Assembly: GCF_020149935.1 (NCBI RefSeq)
Contig: NZ_CP083757.1
Coordinates: forward strand, 4,303,501 to 4,367,500
Source of the DNA: Marinilongibacter aquaticus
GTDB lineage: Bacteria > Bacteroidota > Bacteroidia > Cytophagales > Spirosomataceae
Reading direction: 5' to 3'
DNA length: 64,000 bases
Part shown: in pieces, positions 7,320-16,546 of the stretch
Numbering within the stretch: the stretch's first letter is position 1
How the letters are laid out: the number at the start of each line of letters is the position of its first letter
Position numbers and translations under genes: made by a program
The notes under the pieces: model-generated
Databases searched by the model: none
What the model saw: the letters and a program-made list of their open reading frames with translations, nothing else
Told to the model about the DNA's origin: nothing

Positions 7320-8336
7320 ATGAACCATTTACGATCAATTTCTTTTCTGCTATCGATTTTACTTGTATTCTCATTATGTTGTAAAAGGGACTCTTCCGTA
7401 CCTTATACTATTTCTGAGGCATCTCCTCCTGTTGCGAATTTTGGATTTTTTTGGGGAAATGACGGCAGTTATCATCAACCCTTAATAATTGATAGCACTA
7501 AAAATGCAATTCTCTATAAAATGGATTTTGGAGATGGATATATATGGCAGGATTCCCTGCCTCCCGATAACTATGGCAAGCCCTTACATTCACATGCCTA
7601 CCTCACCCCAATAGACTCCTCAGTTTTTTTTGACATCAAACTTGTCGTAACGAATTCAAAAGGTGTGCAAGACTCAATTACTAGGCAAGTGACTATAGAG
7701 CCATATCCCCCAAAGGTTCCGGATATAAGCGATTCTACAAGAGCCGGTTATTATAACGTGCCCGGCTCCTTGATAGGGCTTATAAACGATCAAAGCGTAA
7801 GGTGGGAGACCAATGATAGTTCTGTATTTTCAGGAAGTCAAATGTTTGAACTGAATCGTGGTTCCGGAGGATATATTTACAGTATGATGTTTTCTCGGGG
7901 CAACACCGGGTGCGATTTGGAAGAATCTTTTGTGATGTTATTGCCTTTGTTCCACAATGAACCATTCGCGTTTGAAAAAGGTCCTCCAGCGTTGCAGTTT
8001 GCAAAATTGAAAGATAGCTTAAAAGTGGGCAGAAAGGTTTCGTTTTATTATGTTACGCCCACGGGACCCGGTATTTCTGACGAGATTTTCCAATCAAAAA
8101 CAGATGCAGAACTTATAGATATTCAGGAGGTGAATGTTGACTCAAATTTCTATTATTCGGTTTATACCAAAGGTTTTGATGCCACTTTTTCAATAAAGAG
8201 TGATGAATTTGCCACGACTTCCAATAAACAGGCCCATTTAAAAGTAGATTTAGTAATTAAAATGCGCCTGCTGGTTGATAGGAGACACATACAAAACTTT
8301 TCTGAGAACGCACCTTTGCTCAAGTTCTGTTTTTGA
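7320..8336 (+). CDS. PKD-domain lipoprotein
   Basis: A 338-residue protein with a lipoprotein signal (hydrophobic residues 5-20, lipobox FSLCC, lipidated Cys near 21-22). Residues about 55-130 form a PKD/polycystic-kidney-type beta-sandwich (ILYKMDFGDGYIW, then FDIKLVVTNSKGVQDSITRQVTI). The rest is beta-rich without a recognised motif. It is probably anchored on the periplasmic or outer face of the outer membrane, in binding or structure rather than catalysis. It stands alone, 58 nt after the pseudogene remnant. Confidence 0.7.
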   Translation: MNHLRSISFLLSILLVFSLCCKRDSSVPYTISEASPPVANFGFFWGNDGSYHQPLIIDSTKNAILYKMDFGDGYIWQDSLPPDNYGKPLHSHAYLTPIDSSVFFDIKLVVTNSKGVQDSITRQVTIEPYPPKVPDISDSTRAGYYNVPGSLIGLINDQSVRWETNDSSVFSGSQMFELNRGSGGYIYSMMFSRGNTGCDLEESFVMLLPLFHNEPFAFEKGPPALQFAKLKDSLKVGRKVSFYYVTPTGPGISDEIFQSKTDAELIDIQEVNVDSNFYYSVYTKGFDATFSIKSDEFATTSNKQAHLKVDLVIKMRLLVDRRHIQNFSENAPLLKFCF

Positions 8337-8925
8337 TTCTGTTTATGCAAGAAGTTAACGGCATTTCGGGAAAGGGCTAGATTTCAAAATCACCGAATTA
8401 CAACTGCCGGAAAATTAAAGTCCTGTGTTTTGAAAGGATGCTTGAGGATGCCCCGTGATTTAGGTTCGTTTGTTTAGGAATTACATTCGGTTTAAATGGT
8501 TTTGCTGCATCATGACCCGAATGAATGCTCGCTAAAAGTTGCCAAGATTCGGAAGAGGGGGTGGAACCTTCAGGTCCTTCACTAATTGACGTCTCTCCCA
8601 AGTCGGGCAGTTTAAAGTGGGGGAATTGGTCAAAATTCAGGTAAGGGGAGATAGTATTTGCACTGAAAGAAGCAGAGACGGGTGTCCCTGCCTCGGAGAT
8701 ATGTCGGAAGGTGATAATGGCAAGCTGCTTTTCCATACAAATATTTGCCTTTGAGTGCCAAGTGTTCGGAAATGTTCCAGAGCTTAATAGAAGTTTTGGG
8801 GCATTTGGCCCGGTCTGGCAGATAAGGGTGTTGTTTCCGATGCGGCAGGTGGGGCTGAGCTCTTCGATAAATAGGTTACAGACGGGCCGCCTATGCCAAG
8901 ATGGCCTTCACTTGGAACCGAATCC
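8337..8925. other. Gene-poor stretch with an unsupported minus-strand frame
   Basis: No convincing gene. A 112-codon minus frame (8398-8736) begins MEKQLAIITFRHISEAGTP but shows no domain I recognise and is rich in Ser and Pro. It may be a remnant. The base composition becomes visibly more GC-rich from here rightwards compared with 1-8.3 kb. Confidence 0.35.
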
Positions 8926-10710
8926 TCAATTCGGTTTTCTGGAGCTTCCCAATTCGATAAAGCTAAGGTTGGACCAGCTGATCCGGAGAGGTTCTCCCGC
9001 ATCCCGTATGGTTTCCAGGCTCACATCTTTGCCCGTTCCATAATTGATTTGGGAAAAGGGATTCATGACTATATTCAGGGCGACCACCAATCGACTGCCC
9101 GGTTGAAGCTGTTTGGAAAAATACCGGGATTTGTCAAAATTGAAACGATAGGTCCTGTTTTCCTGTAAGAGATTTCTGGATGCGGGATCCTTCATATAAC
9201 TGGCCCTCCCCATGAAATAGGAAAGTTGAAAATATTTTCCATCCGGAGTGAGTTCATACAAGATCAAGCCTACGTCCACGTCTTTTTTATTGATACTGAA
9301 CCCAAGCTCCCCTTTCAGGTTCCCACCGATACTGATGGGCTGAGCAAAGGGTTGGCTAGTGAACAGAAATCCGGTACTCTCGTCAATCTGGTCCTTGATT
9401 ATGGGATTGGGGTAATAATCGAAGTAATAGCTGTCCCGGCCCGAAAAGTCCACTACTTGAGTAAACATGGATTCCTTACTTGGTTTTTGCAGGGACAACA
9501 TCCCGGTCCGGCCTTTGTTGGCTTGGCAAAGATAGAAGCGGGATTGAAAGGGCTCGAGTTCGTCCAGACGGGCCGCACCCTTCCATTCATTTTTCCCCAT
9601 GACCTCGAAGTTTATTTTGTCCTGAAGTATGGAGGGCTTCTTTCCGCCCTTGAGAATGTAATCCAGCCATGCATATGTAATTTCATGGGTGTTGATCAGG
9701 GCAACCGAATCAACTCGATAGCTTCTCAATTCCCGGGTTCCTCCTCGTTGGGCCCCGAAATGGTCATAAGGGCCGATTATCAGGTAATGTTCGGCCTTGG
9801 GATTGTATTGCATGTGATCTTTGAGATATTGGATAGCTGAAATTTGTCCGTCATCATAGTACCCGGTGATCGACAAAACGGGAATTTTGATTTTCGAAAA
9901 ATCCTCTTTGTAGGGGACCATGGATTGCCAATATCGATCATAGGACGGGTGGTTCAGCCAGCAATGAAACCATGGGTTTGGAGTTCCGTCCAGACTGTCT
10001 ATTCTGGAAAAGGGAGCTCCGCTGTTCCAATAGGCCTGCCTCAACCGGTTCCATCTTGCAAAATCCCGGTTGATTCCATGGTCCAGCAGCTTGTTATTGG
10101 TTACATAGAACGCCCATTGGTAATTGGCCAAAAGGAAAATGTTGTTTTCCATGGGCAACCCCTGTCCGGGTATGGCCGCGACATATGGCACGATGGTTTT
10201 CAGGGCCGGATGAGGGGATTTTAGGGAGGCCCATTGAGCAAATCCCAAATAACTCCCCCCGTACATGCCCACTTCTCCATTGCTCCAGGGCTGTTCAACG
10301 ATCCAGTCCAGTACGGCGTTGACATCGGAATGTTCCGTTTCATAGGGCCGAGGATTGTCCGGACTGAGCCTTTTACCCCTTGCATCTGCAATGACCCCGA
10401 CATATCCGCGATCGGCGGCGAATTTGGCCTCGGATAGGCCGTAGCTCAAATTGGAGTAGATGGAAAACTGAAAGGCCGTTGGAAGCGGGCTCTGTACCCC
10501 TTTTTTCCCAACGACCACGGCCGAAAGGATTGCTCCGTCCCCGGTAGGGATCAGAACACTGTCCTGAATCCAATAATGGAGCGAATCGGGAAGCGGGAAT
10601 TTTTGCTGGGCCAGGCTCGGAGAGCAGTCGGAAAGGGAAGCGAGAATGATCAGGAACTTGAAAATGGGGCTTAGGAGTTCCCGTGATCGGACAGGATGTT
10701 TCGATTTCAT
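8926..10710 (-). CDS. Exported CocE/NonD family alpha/beta hydrolase
   Basis: A 594-residue protein with a signal peptide (about residues 1-35, ending SPSLAQQ). The X-Pro dipeptidyl-peptidase/CocE architecture is clear. An alpha/beta-hydrolase domain carries the nucleophile elbow GGSYLG (Ser about 153), the following helix FAQWASLKSPHP, and the His loop GPYDHFGAQRGG. A C-terminal jelly-roll domain follows (NLKGELGFSINKKDVDVGLILYEL, then GSRLVVALNIVMNPFSQINYG). Family members hydrolyse acyl esters, amides or N-terminal X-Pro peptides; the substrate here is unknown. It is last in a leftward operon after a LytS-type kinase and LytTR regulator, 29 nt after the regulator, so that pair may control it. 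Confidence 0.85.
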   Translation of the reverse strand: MKSKHPVRSRELLSPIFKFLIILASLSDCSPSLAQQKFPLPDSLHYWIQDSVLIPTGDGAILSAVVVGKKGVQSPLPTAFQFSIYSNLSYGLSEAKFAADRGYVGVIADARGKRLSPDNPRPYETEHSDVNAVLDWIVEQPWSNGEVGMYGGSYLGFAQWASLKSPHPALKTIVPYVAAIPGQGLPMENNIFLLANYQWAFYVTNNKLLDHGINRDFARWNRLRQAYWNSGAPFSRIDSLDGTPNPWFHCWLNHPSYDRYWQSMVPYKEDFSKIKIPVLSITGYYDDGQISAIQYLKDHMQYNPKAEHYLIIGPYDHFGAQRGGTRELRSYRVDSVALINTHEITYAWLDYILKGGKKPSILQDKINFEVMGKNEWKGAARLDELEPFQSRFYLCQANKGRTGMLSLQKPSKESMFTQVVDFSGRDSYYFDYYPNPIIKDQIDESTGFLFTSQPFAQPISIGGNLKGELGFSINKKDVDVGLILYELTPDGKYFQLSYFMGRASYMKDPASRNLLQENRTYRFNFDKSRYFSKQLQPGSRLVVALNIVMNPFSQINYGTGKDVSLETIRDAGEPLRISWSNLSFIELGSSRKPN

Positions 10711-10739
10711 AAGTGAAAATGGGGATGTGGTGAAAGAAA

Positions 10740-11438
10740 TTAGGTCTTTGCGTGCTTTTTGAAGATGACAGATTTTCGTTCCGACAGCATAATTGCGTCT
10801 CCGGTCGTGAGGGTTACCTCCAACCTGTTTCCCTTTTGCAAGATGGATTGAACGAAATTCAAATTGAAGAGAAAGGATCTCGATGCCCTGAAAAACCGTG
10901 AACAGGCCGGGTTTGCCTCCAGCTTGGTCAGAGAGCTTTTGATCAGGACCGACTGTTTGTCAAAATAGAGCTTGCAATAATTGTCCATGGATTCTATTAA
11001 ATGGACCTGGGACCAATAGATGTGAAAATACCGCCCTCTGTCCTTGACGAAAACCCCGGCTTTTTTTTCACGGTCGAACCGTTCCAAAACCTTGTCCATG
11101 GTCTTTTCGAACCTTTCGGTCCGGATGGGTTTCAGCAGGTAGTCCAGGGCACTGACCTCAAAGGCTCGGATCGCGTAATTGTCGAAGGCGGTTACGAAAA
11201 TTACCTCAGTGAGGCTTTCAATCTTTTCCAGTAGCTCAAACCCTGTGAGGCCCGGCATCTGAATGTCTAAAAAAAGGATGTCTGGATGGTGCTTTTGACA
11301 TTTCTCGAGAGCCTCTATTCCATCGGACGCCTCATCAATTATCCTAACTTGAGGATAATGGGCCAATAACCGCCCTAGCTCATTTCTGGCCGACCGTTCA
11401 TCGTCTACGATCAAAGCCGTAATTTCATTCCTGTTCAT
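10740..11438 (-). CDS. LytTR-family response regulator
   Basis: 232 residues from the ATG at 11438; an upstream in-frame ATG at 11474 adds 12 residues that do not fit the family. The receiver domain (residues 5-120) has acidic residues near 12-13 (IVDDE), the phospho-acceptor Asp58 (LFLDIQMPG), T/S in EVIFVTAFDN and Lys in LLKPIR. The LytTR DNA-binding domain is residues about 135-230 (IYWSQVHLIESMDNYCKLY, FFRASRSFLFNLNFV). It overlaps the kinase gene by 14 nt, typical of a LytS/LytR pair, and is followed by the CocE-type hydrolase. The signal is unknown. Confidence 0.92.
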   Translation of the reverse strand: MNRNEITALIVDDERSARNELGRLLAHYPQVRIIDEASDGIEALEKCQKHHPDILFLDIQMPGLTGFELLEKIESLTEVIFVTAFDNYAIRAFEVSALDYLLKPIRTERFEKTMDKVLERFDREKKAGVFVKDRGRYFHIYWSQVHLIESMDNYCKLYFDKQSVLIKSSLTKLEANPACSRFFRASRSFLFNLNFVQSILQKGNRLEVTLTTGDAIMLSERKSVIFKKHAKT

Positions 11439-12492
11439 GAGAAAAAGGTATTTTGATGGAGGCACATATATCATTGGGCCTCTCTATAAGTTCATACTCG
11501 GCTTGGTTTCCATAGGCCAGGGCAAGTCTTTTTTCGAGATTGGAAAGTCCGATTCCGAACCGGATTTGATCGTCCAGAATTTGGGATTTCGGACTCCATA
11601 CTTCTATGCTGACCCTCCCTTTTTCTTTTGACACCTTGATTTTGAGCTCTCCGCCCTTTACCCGATTGGAAATCCCGTGTTTGATTGCATTTTCCACCAA
11701 TGCCTGTAAACTCATCCTGGGCACGGGGAAGTTATTTAGTGAAGGGTCAATTTCATAAACATAAGATAGGTTTTCTTCGAACCGAAGTTTCTGAAGCTCG
11801 AGGTAATCCTCGACCAGGGACAATTCCTTTTCAAAAGGAATCATCATTCGCTCATTTTGGTAAAGCCCGTTCCTCAATAATTCACTCAACAAATCCAATC
11901 CCCTGGCGGCCGATTCAGGAGATTTGAATACCAGGGATTTAATGGCATTCAGAGAGTTGAAAAGGAAATGAGGATTTAATTGGGAAGAGAGATTGCTCAA
12001 TTGTGCCGTTAGGTTCTCGGTCTGCAATTCAGAATTCATTACACGAAGCCGGATTTCTCGCCGGGCATAATGGTAAAGGTGATATGCCAGTAACCAGATG
12101 GCCATCAAACGGAACCCGGCAGCCAGCACAGTGATGCCATTCAGCCGGATAAAGGCCATTAGGTCCTCTGACGGTTCTGGGAAAAATAAATGCCGGATAT
12201 AATAGACTTTGAAGATTGTGCCAACTGTATAGATCAGGGCCATGGATGGAAGGACCCCGGCCATTTTGGACCCCAGGGACCCCAGGGAAATGTCCGTCCA
12301 ATTTCTCTTTTTTGCAAAGTTCCTGTACGCATGCGTAATTCCTATGTATAATGTTACATCGAGCAAAAACTGGGCGATTCCCAATCCCCAATGAAATCCA
12401 GCTCCCATTAATGCCAAAAGGAGCCAGTAGAGAGAGGCCAGGCCCCAACCAATAAGTTGGCATTTCCAATATAAAGAAAGACTGAGTTTCAT
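11425..12492 (-). CDS. LytS/YehU-type sensor histidine kinase
   Basis: About 355 residues from the ATG at 12492; an in-frame TTG at 12516 is possible. The N-terminal part has about four membrane segments with short loops (LIGWGLASLYWLLLALMG first, LMAIWLLAYHLYHY last). A His_kinase domain follows with the phospho-acceptor His in QLNPHFLFNSLNAIK, the N-box ALVENAIKHGI and the G-box FGIGLSNLEKRL. The short sensor suggests that it detects something within or at the membrane. It forms an operon with the LytTR regulator and CocE-type hydrolase. Confidence 0.92.
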   Translation of the reverse strand: MKLSLSLYWKCQLIGWGLASLYWLLLALMGAGFHWGLGIAQFLLDVTLYIGITHAYRNFAKKRNWTDISLGSLGSKMAGVLPSMALIYTVGTIFKVYYIRHLFFPEPSEDLMAFIRLNGITVLAAGFRLMAIWLLAYHLYHYARREIRLRVMNSELQTENLTAQLSNLSSQLNPHFLFNSLNAIKSLVFKSPESAARGLDLLSELLRNGLYQNERMMIPFEKELSLVEDYLELQKLRFEENLSYVYEIDPSLNNFPVPRMSLQALVENAIKHGISNRVKGGELKIKVSKEKGRVSIEVWSPKSQILDDQIRFGIGLSNLEKRLALAYGNQAEYELIERPNDICASIKIPFSHEQE

Positions 12493-13140
12493 TGGACTTG
12501 TGAGATAATTGCTCAAAACAGAAAAAATCCTTCAATACCTCCAAAGGAAAGTACAGGAACGCCCCAAAAAGGGGAGGAGATAAGTGTAAATGGCAATATT
12601 AAGGTGTAACCAATGGAAATTGAAAAATTGCAGTAAGGCACTTCGGAAATTGTACGGGCTGGCCGGGGCTATTGTAGGCCTTCTACGTCGGCCATTGGTC
12701 GAGGAGGATTCACCACGAAGGCCCTATCTGCATGTTTACGGGCATTGCTGTCGAAAAAACGGTGGGATATTTAAAGCCCATTTCAAATTCCGCATTGGTC
12801 GAAACTGGACAGGCGGACCGTTGAACGACCGGAAAATTCCGATCGTCACCGGTCAGGGAATATAATGCATTTATCGGGGCGGGGTAAACCCCGTATTTTT
12901 TTGGCGAAAATGGGTGCGGTGTCAAAAATCCGCCTCGATACAGTGGACAGCGGAGTCGAGATCCGGACTAAATGTGGCCCTGCTGGGTAGGAAGGGCCAT
13001 TGGGTTGACTGTTGTTGGAAGTATTCATTCATGAAGGCCACAAGCCAATTTTTGCCGTACTTGAAAATCGGACAGGATGTTCTTTCATTTCTGAAAGGGC
13101 CTTACATGGCGGCACATTGCTGGCCACTGGGATTTCGTTT
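12493..13140. other. Gene-poor stretch, possibly eroded coding sequence
   Basis: About 650 nt with only short overlapping frames on both strands and no recognisable domain. The base composition resembles the neighbouring genes, as expected for decayed coding DNA, but I cannot identify a parent gene. It must contain the promoter of the LytS operon at its left end. Confidence 0.4.
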
Positions 13141-13593
13141 CTATATTCCGAATTGTCTCAAATGGTGATCGGTGTGTTTGTATACCAATATTCCTATTTG
13201 CTCTTCTGTCATTTTCCCAAAGAAGTCGTGAATGAAATTCGGGTTGTGATAATTTTCGTATTCCTTGATCAAGGAAATCCATTTCGATTTTTCAGGTTCC
13301 AAATGACCATTTTGCCCTTTGACTTTGAACTGGTCGGAAGTGGGGATATTTTTATCAAATGGTTTTTCGTCCCTTATCATTCTTTTCAATGCCAGCTTTC
13401 CGAATATTTTGCCCATAAACGTTTGTTTATAAACGTGGCTTTCCTTCCCCAGGATCCAGCCATTCCAATAGGTATTGTGCTTGAGCATTTGAAGAACATT
13501 CATTTTGCCCCATTCGGCCTTTTTATATTCGTCGATTTGCTCAATCCGGTCGATTAATTGTCCCCTGGTATTCCGGTCGAAAATTGTTTTCAT
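13141..13593 (-). CDS. DUF1569 (DinB-superfamily-like) protein
   Basis: A 150-residue soluble protein resembling the DUF1569 family, small four-helix proteins of the DinB/YfiT superfamily. Visible features are the N-terminal WGKMNVLQMLKHNTYW helix with its His and the C-terminal TDHHLRQFGI histidine cluster, which match the usual metal-binding positions of the fold. DinB-like proteins often act as metal-dependent thiol-linked transferases, but the activity here is unknown. Its start lies inside the 3' end of the sigma-factor gene (53-nt overlap), so it is the last gene of the ECF42-like operon. Confidence 0.75.
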   Translation of the reverse strand: MKTIFDRNTRGQLIDRIEQIDEYKKAEWGKMNVLQMLKHNTYWNGWILGKESHVYKQTFMGKIFGKLALKRMIRDEKPFDKNIPTSDQFKVKGQNGHLEPEKSKWISLIKEYENYHNPNFIHDFFGKMTEEQIGILVYKHTDHHLRQFGI

Positions 13594-14824
13594 CCTTCAA
13601 TCGCTTAATTTCTCTTTTCAATGTGTCTTTTTCGGTTCTTGATTTCGTGAGTTTTACGGCTCTTTGGTAATGGAGAACGGCCTTCGGACCATTCAGTGGG
13701 GCATATAGATAGCCCATCAATTCAAAATATTGACTGTTTTCTGTCAGGTCTAATTTTTCGGCTTCTGCAATTGCTCCGGCGTGTCCGTAAACTTTTGAAA
13801 AGGCAAAGGCCCTGTTAAGGGCAGTTATGGGAGAATACTCAATCAGGACGAGTTGGTTGTACAACTGCAGGATCTTTTTCCATTTGTCATCCCCTCCGAT
13901 TATGTGCCAGTAGGCAATTCCCGCTTCCAAATGATATTTTGAAGTTTCTTTCCCATTCGTGGCGTTTGCCAAATAATAATTTCCCCTTTCGATAAGGGAT
14001 GTGTCCCACAGGCCCTTGTCCTGTTCGTCAAACAGCACGGCTTCACCATTTTTGTTTGTTCGTGCTTCGATTCGCGAACTTTGGAAGCACATCAAAGCCA
14101 GCAAAGCATTTGTTTGGGCCGTATTGGTCAATGGGTTTTCGGTCAAAATTAAATTTAACCTGAGAGCCTCCGAACAAAGTTCTTTACGGATGAACTGATC
14201 GTTTGATTTTGAAAAATAACCCTCGTTGAACAACAGGTACAAGGTTTTTAAAACGGTTTCCAGCCTGGATCGAATATCGGGTTTGGACAGTGTCTTGATT
14301 TGGAAATCATTGTTACGGAGATTGCCTCTCGCCCGTTGGAGCCGTTTTTTTATGGTTTCGGTTTTAGAGATGAACGCATTGGCAATTTCCCCTACACTGA
14401 AACCACAAAGAATTTGAAGTGCCAAGGCAATTTGATTTTCATCTGAATTTGCTGGATTGCAAACGGCAAATATCATGGCCAATTGGCTGTCGGAAATTAT
14501 TCGTTCATTGAATTCAATAACGTTCGAGTGCTGAGGTCCATCGAACCTGAGGTTGTTTTTGATTTGCGTTTCAAAAATGGAAGTGTGTTTGCAGTAATCT
14601 CTGGCCTTGTTTTTGGCAACCGTATAGAGCCAAGCGGTTGGGTTTTCTGGCACGCCCTTGACTGCCCAATGTTCAGAGGCCTTCAGAAAGGTGTCGCTCG
14701 CTATATCTTCGGCAATTTCCATATGCGGTAAACCGAAATGACGGCACAGGACAGCCGTCATTTTCGCATATTCCTGTCGGAATAAGTGGGAAACAATTTC
14801 TTTATTTGATGTTTGATTTCCCAA
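13541..14824 (-). CDS. ECF42-like RNA polymerase sigma factor with TPR-like C-terminus
   Basis: 427 residues starting at a TTG at 14824, three nt after the stop of the YCII gene; the next in-frame ATG would remove part of region 2. Sigma region 2 (IAEDIASDTFLKASEHW, NPTAWLYTVAKNKARDYC) and region 4 (CGFSVGEIANAFISKTETIKKRL) are followed by a long C-terminal half (residues about 185-427) with TPR-like helices: LLFNEGYF, TALNRAFAFSKVYGHAGAIAEAEKL, PLNGPKAVLHYQRAV. This is the DUF6596-bearing ECF42 architecture, which in the literature is linked to DGPF/YCII genes rather than an anti-sigma factor. The YCII gene lies immediately upstream. The C-terminal domain is thought to control activity in this group. 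Confidence 0.9.
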   Translation of the reverse strand: MGNQTSNKEIVSHLFRQEYAKMTAVLCRHFGLPHMEIAEDIASDTFLKASEHWAVKGVPENPTAWLYTVAKNKARDYCKHTSIFETQIKNNLRFDGPQHSNVIEFNERIISDSQLAMIFAVCNPANSDENQIALALQILCGFSVGEIANAFISKTETIKKRLQRARGNLRNNDFQIKTLSKPDIRSRLETVLKTLYLLFNEGYFSKSNDQFIRKELCSEALRLNLILTENPLTNTAQTNALLALMCFQSSRIEARTNKNGEAVLFDEQDKGLWDTSLIERGNYYLANATNGKETSKYHLEAGIAYWHIIGGDDKWKKILQLYNQLVLIEYSPITALNRAFAFSKVYGHAGAIAEAEKLDLTENSQYFELMGYLYAPLNGPKAVLHYQRAVKLTKSRTEKDTLKREIKRLKDENNFRPEYQGTINRPD

Positions 14825-14827
14825 AAA

Positions 14828-15169
14828 CTAATCACGCTTTAGCACTTCACGCACTTCAATGTTCCCTCCAATTTCAAAAATTGGGTTTCCCTTTGCAATT
14901 TCTACCGCCTCATCAATGGTTTCCGTTCGTACTATAATGTAGCCACTGATGAATTCCTTGATTTCAGTGTAGGGGCCATCGGTTACGGCATTGCCGGGTT
15001 TTACTGTTTTTGCACTTCCCGGAATTGGCAAAAGCGTGTTTCCCTTGTCCACCAATTTGTTTTGGGCGGCAATACTGCCAAGCCAGTTCATTCGTTCCTC
15101 CATTTGTTTTGGGGAGGGTTTGAAGTCGGAAATGTCGTTTAGTCTGAAAATCAATGCGAACTCTTTCAT
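14828..15169 (-). CDS. YCII/DGPF-domain protein partnered with the ECF42-like sigma factor
   Basis: A 113-residue YCII-related protein with a ferredoxin-like fold by family. It carries the signature VTDGPYTEIKEFISGYIIV, in which the usual DGPF reads DGPY, and ends GGNIEVREV. DGPF proteins are the conserved partners of ECF42 sigma factors, and this one sits directly upstream of such a gene with a 3-nt gap. The biochemical role of the family is unsettled; YCII members have been linked to small-molecule hydrolysis or binding. I infer that it is co-expressed with, or a target or modulator of, the sigma factor. Confidence 0.88.
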   Translation of the reverse strand: MKEFALIFRLNDISDFKPSPKQMEERMNWLGSIAAQNKLVDKGNTLLPIPGSAKTVKPGNAVTDGPYTEIKEFISGYIIVRTETIDEAVEIAKGNPIFEIGGNIEVREVLKRD

Positions 15170-15181
15170 GATGATAAATTT

Positions 15182-15448
15182 TTAATGTTCACCCTGATAA
15201 CGACCGACTTTTCCATATGGGGACATTTTGAACTTCGATACAATATGGGTGACGGTTTTTATCTTCGCACCTTGAAGGACATAAAAGCCCGAAAGGGCAT
15301 ATTCTTTTCCTTTTTTCATTTTTGCCGTTCCGTTTGAAGCCCCCTCTTTCCCGGGCGATAGGATTTGGTCAATTATTGATCCGGTGGCCCCTTCGGCTTT
15401 CATTTTTCCGAACGGTTTTTTCTTGGGTCGTTTTAGTGCCGCCAACAT
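15182..15448 (-). CDS. Small protein, possible truncated second YCII-like copy
   Basis: 88 codons, ATG at 15448, ending 12 nt before the YCII start. The N-terminal half is Lys/Gly-rich and unlike any family I know. The C-terminal half (EYALSGFYVLQGAKIKTV, then KFKMSPYGKVGRY) resembles the last strand-helix-strand of a YCII domain, where GGYxxxxA, a helix and xYGxVEVR are expected. The DGPF signature itself is absent. It is either a divergent or eroded YCII paralogue or an unrelated small protein. It lies within a tight leftward gene series (24 nt after the MetE-like gene), which favours real translation. Confidence 0.45.
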   Translation of the reverse strand: MLAALKRPKKKPFGKMKAEGATGSIIDQILSPGKEGASNGTAKMKKGKEYALSGFYVLQGAKIKTVTHIVSKFKMSPYGKVGRYQGEH

Positions 15449-15472
15449 ATTGTCAACAACAGCTTTTTTGGG

Positions 15473-16546
15473 TTAAGCACCGAGTTTGAGTTTCTCGGAT
15501 GCCATTTTTGTGCCTTCTATTCGTGCTGCAATTTTGGCAAAAGCCGTTGCACGACTTGTGGCGATGTCATCGCTGAAAGGTGAGAAACCACAATCGTCGG
15601 TAGTGCCTAATTGATGTACGGGAATATATTCTGCCGCGGTCATGATTCGGTCACATACGGTTTCGGGGGATTCGACTTCTTCATTAATTACGTCTATTAC
15701 CCCGACATAGACCCTTTGATTCGGACGAATGTTTTCACCAACTATTTTCAGTGACTTTATCGGATCTTTTTCACTTGCCATTTGCATATAGAAATTGCCG
15801 GAATTCAAGGTCAGGAACAAAGGAATGAGTTCTGGATAGTCCACATCCGCACTGTGCGTGCTGTCATGGTCTCCCCCCGGGCAAGTGTGAAAACCGATGT
15901 GCTGTCTTTCTTGCTCGGAAAAGTGCGACAGCACCTGGTTATTCAAATCAATAAACCGCTGGAGAAGCCCTTTTGAGGGGTCCAGTTTAAGGGACAGCCG
16001 GGCTTCGGTGAAATCCACTTGTACATGAACCGCACCGTTATCGAAACAACTCCTTATATCGGCAACCGACTCCTTGATTAAATCGCTCAGGAACTGGTCT
16101 TGGGAATAGTGCGGTAATCCATCTTGTGGATAGAGCAGGCTCATGGCCGAAGCAGAAATCACGGCCTGCTTTAAGGGGCGGTTTGCATATTTCTTGGCTC
16201 TTGGAAGATAACTGCCTGCATACATGGAATAGTGAAAGGGGCCATTTGTCAACCTTGGCAGTTGACGGGTGTGTCCATCTTCAAACGGGATGCTAATTCC
16301 GTCCGAAGCCAAATTTTTCAAGTTGTCCAACGGATAGGTGACAAAACTGGTTTTGGTCTGTTCCCCATCGGAGATTATTGGGGATCCCGTAGCTTCCAGG
16401 TTTCTAATGGTTTCTTCCACGGCATGGTCAAAAAACTGATTCATTTGATTCAAGGGGAGGTTGCCTTGAGAAAAGGCAACTATTGCTTCCTGTAATTCGC
16501 GGGAGCGGGGTATGCTTCCCACGCCCTCTGTGGGTAATAAAGTCAT
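15473..16546 (-). CDS. MetE-like (cobalamin-independent methionine synthase C-terminal domain) protein
   Basis: A 357-residue protein corresponding to the catalytic C-terminal barrel of MetE alone; full MetE is about 750 residues. Family features are TEGVGSIPRSRELQEA at the start, SDGEQTKTSFVTYPLDNL, and Zn-ligand candidates in GFHTCPGGDHDSTH (His, Cys), MASEKDP (Glu) and TTDDCGFSPF (Cys). Short MetE-like proteins transfer methyl groups to homocysteine or other thiols from varied donors. This one lacks the N-terminal folate-domain duplicate, so its donor is uncertain. It is first in the same leftward series as the YCII, sigma and DUF1569 genes, with a 24-nt gap to the next gene. Confidence 0.85.
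   Translation of the reverse strand: MTLLPTEGVGSIPRSRELQEAIVAFSQGNLPLNQMNQFFDHAVEETIRNLEATGSPIISDGEQTKTSFVTYPLDNLKNLASDGISIPFEDGHTRQLPRLTNGPFHYSMYAGSYLPRAKKYANRPLKQAVISASAMSLLYPQDGLPHYSQDQFLSDLIKESVADIRSCFDNGAVHVQVDFTEARLSLKLDPSKGLLQRFIDLNNQVLSHFSEQERQHIGFHTCPGGDHDSTHSADVDYPELIPLFLTLNSGNFYMQMASEKDPIKSLKIVGENIRPNQRVYVGVIDVINEEVESPETVCDRIMTAAEYIPVHQLGTTDDCGFSPFSDDIATSRATAFAKIAARIEGTKMASEKLKLGA

Noticed and set aside
8398-8736. A 112-codon minus-strand ORF after the CocE-type gene
   Set aside because: No recognised domain, Ser/Pro-rich, no coupling to the neighbour. Kept only as a comment on the gap.
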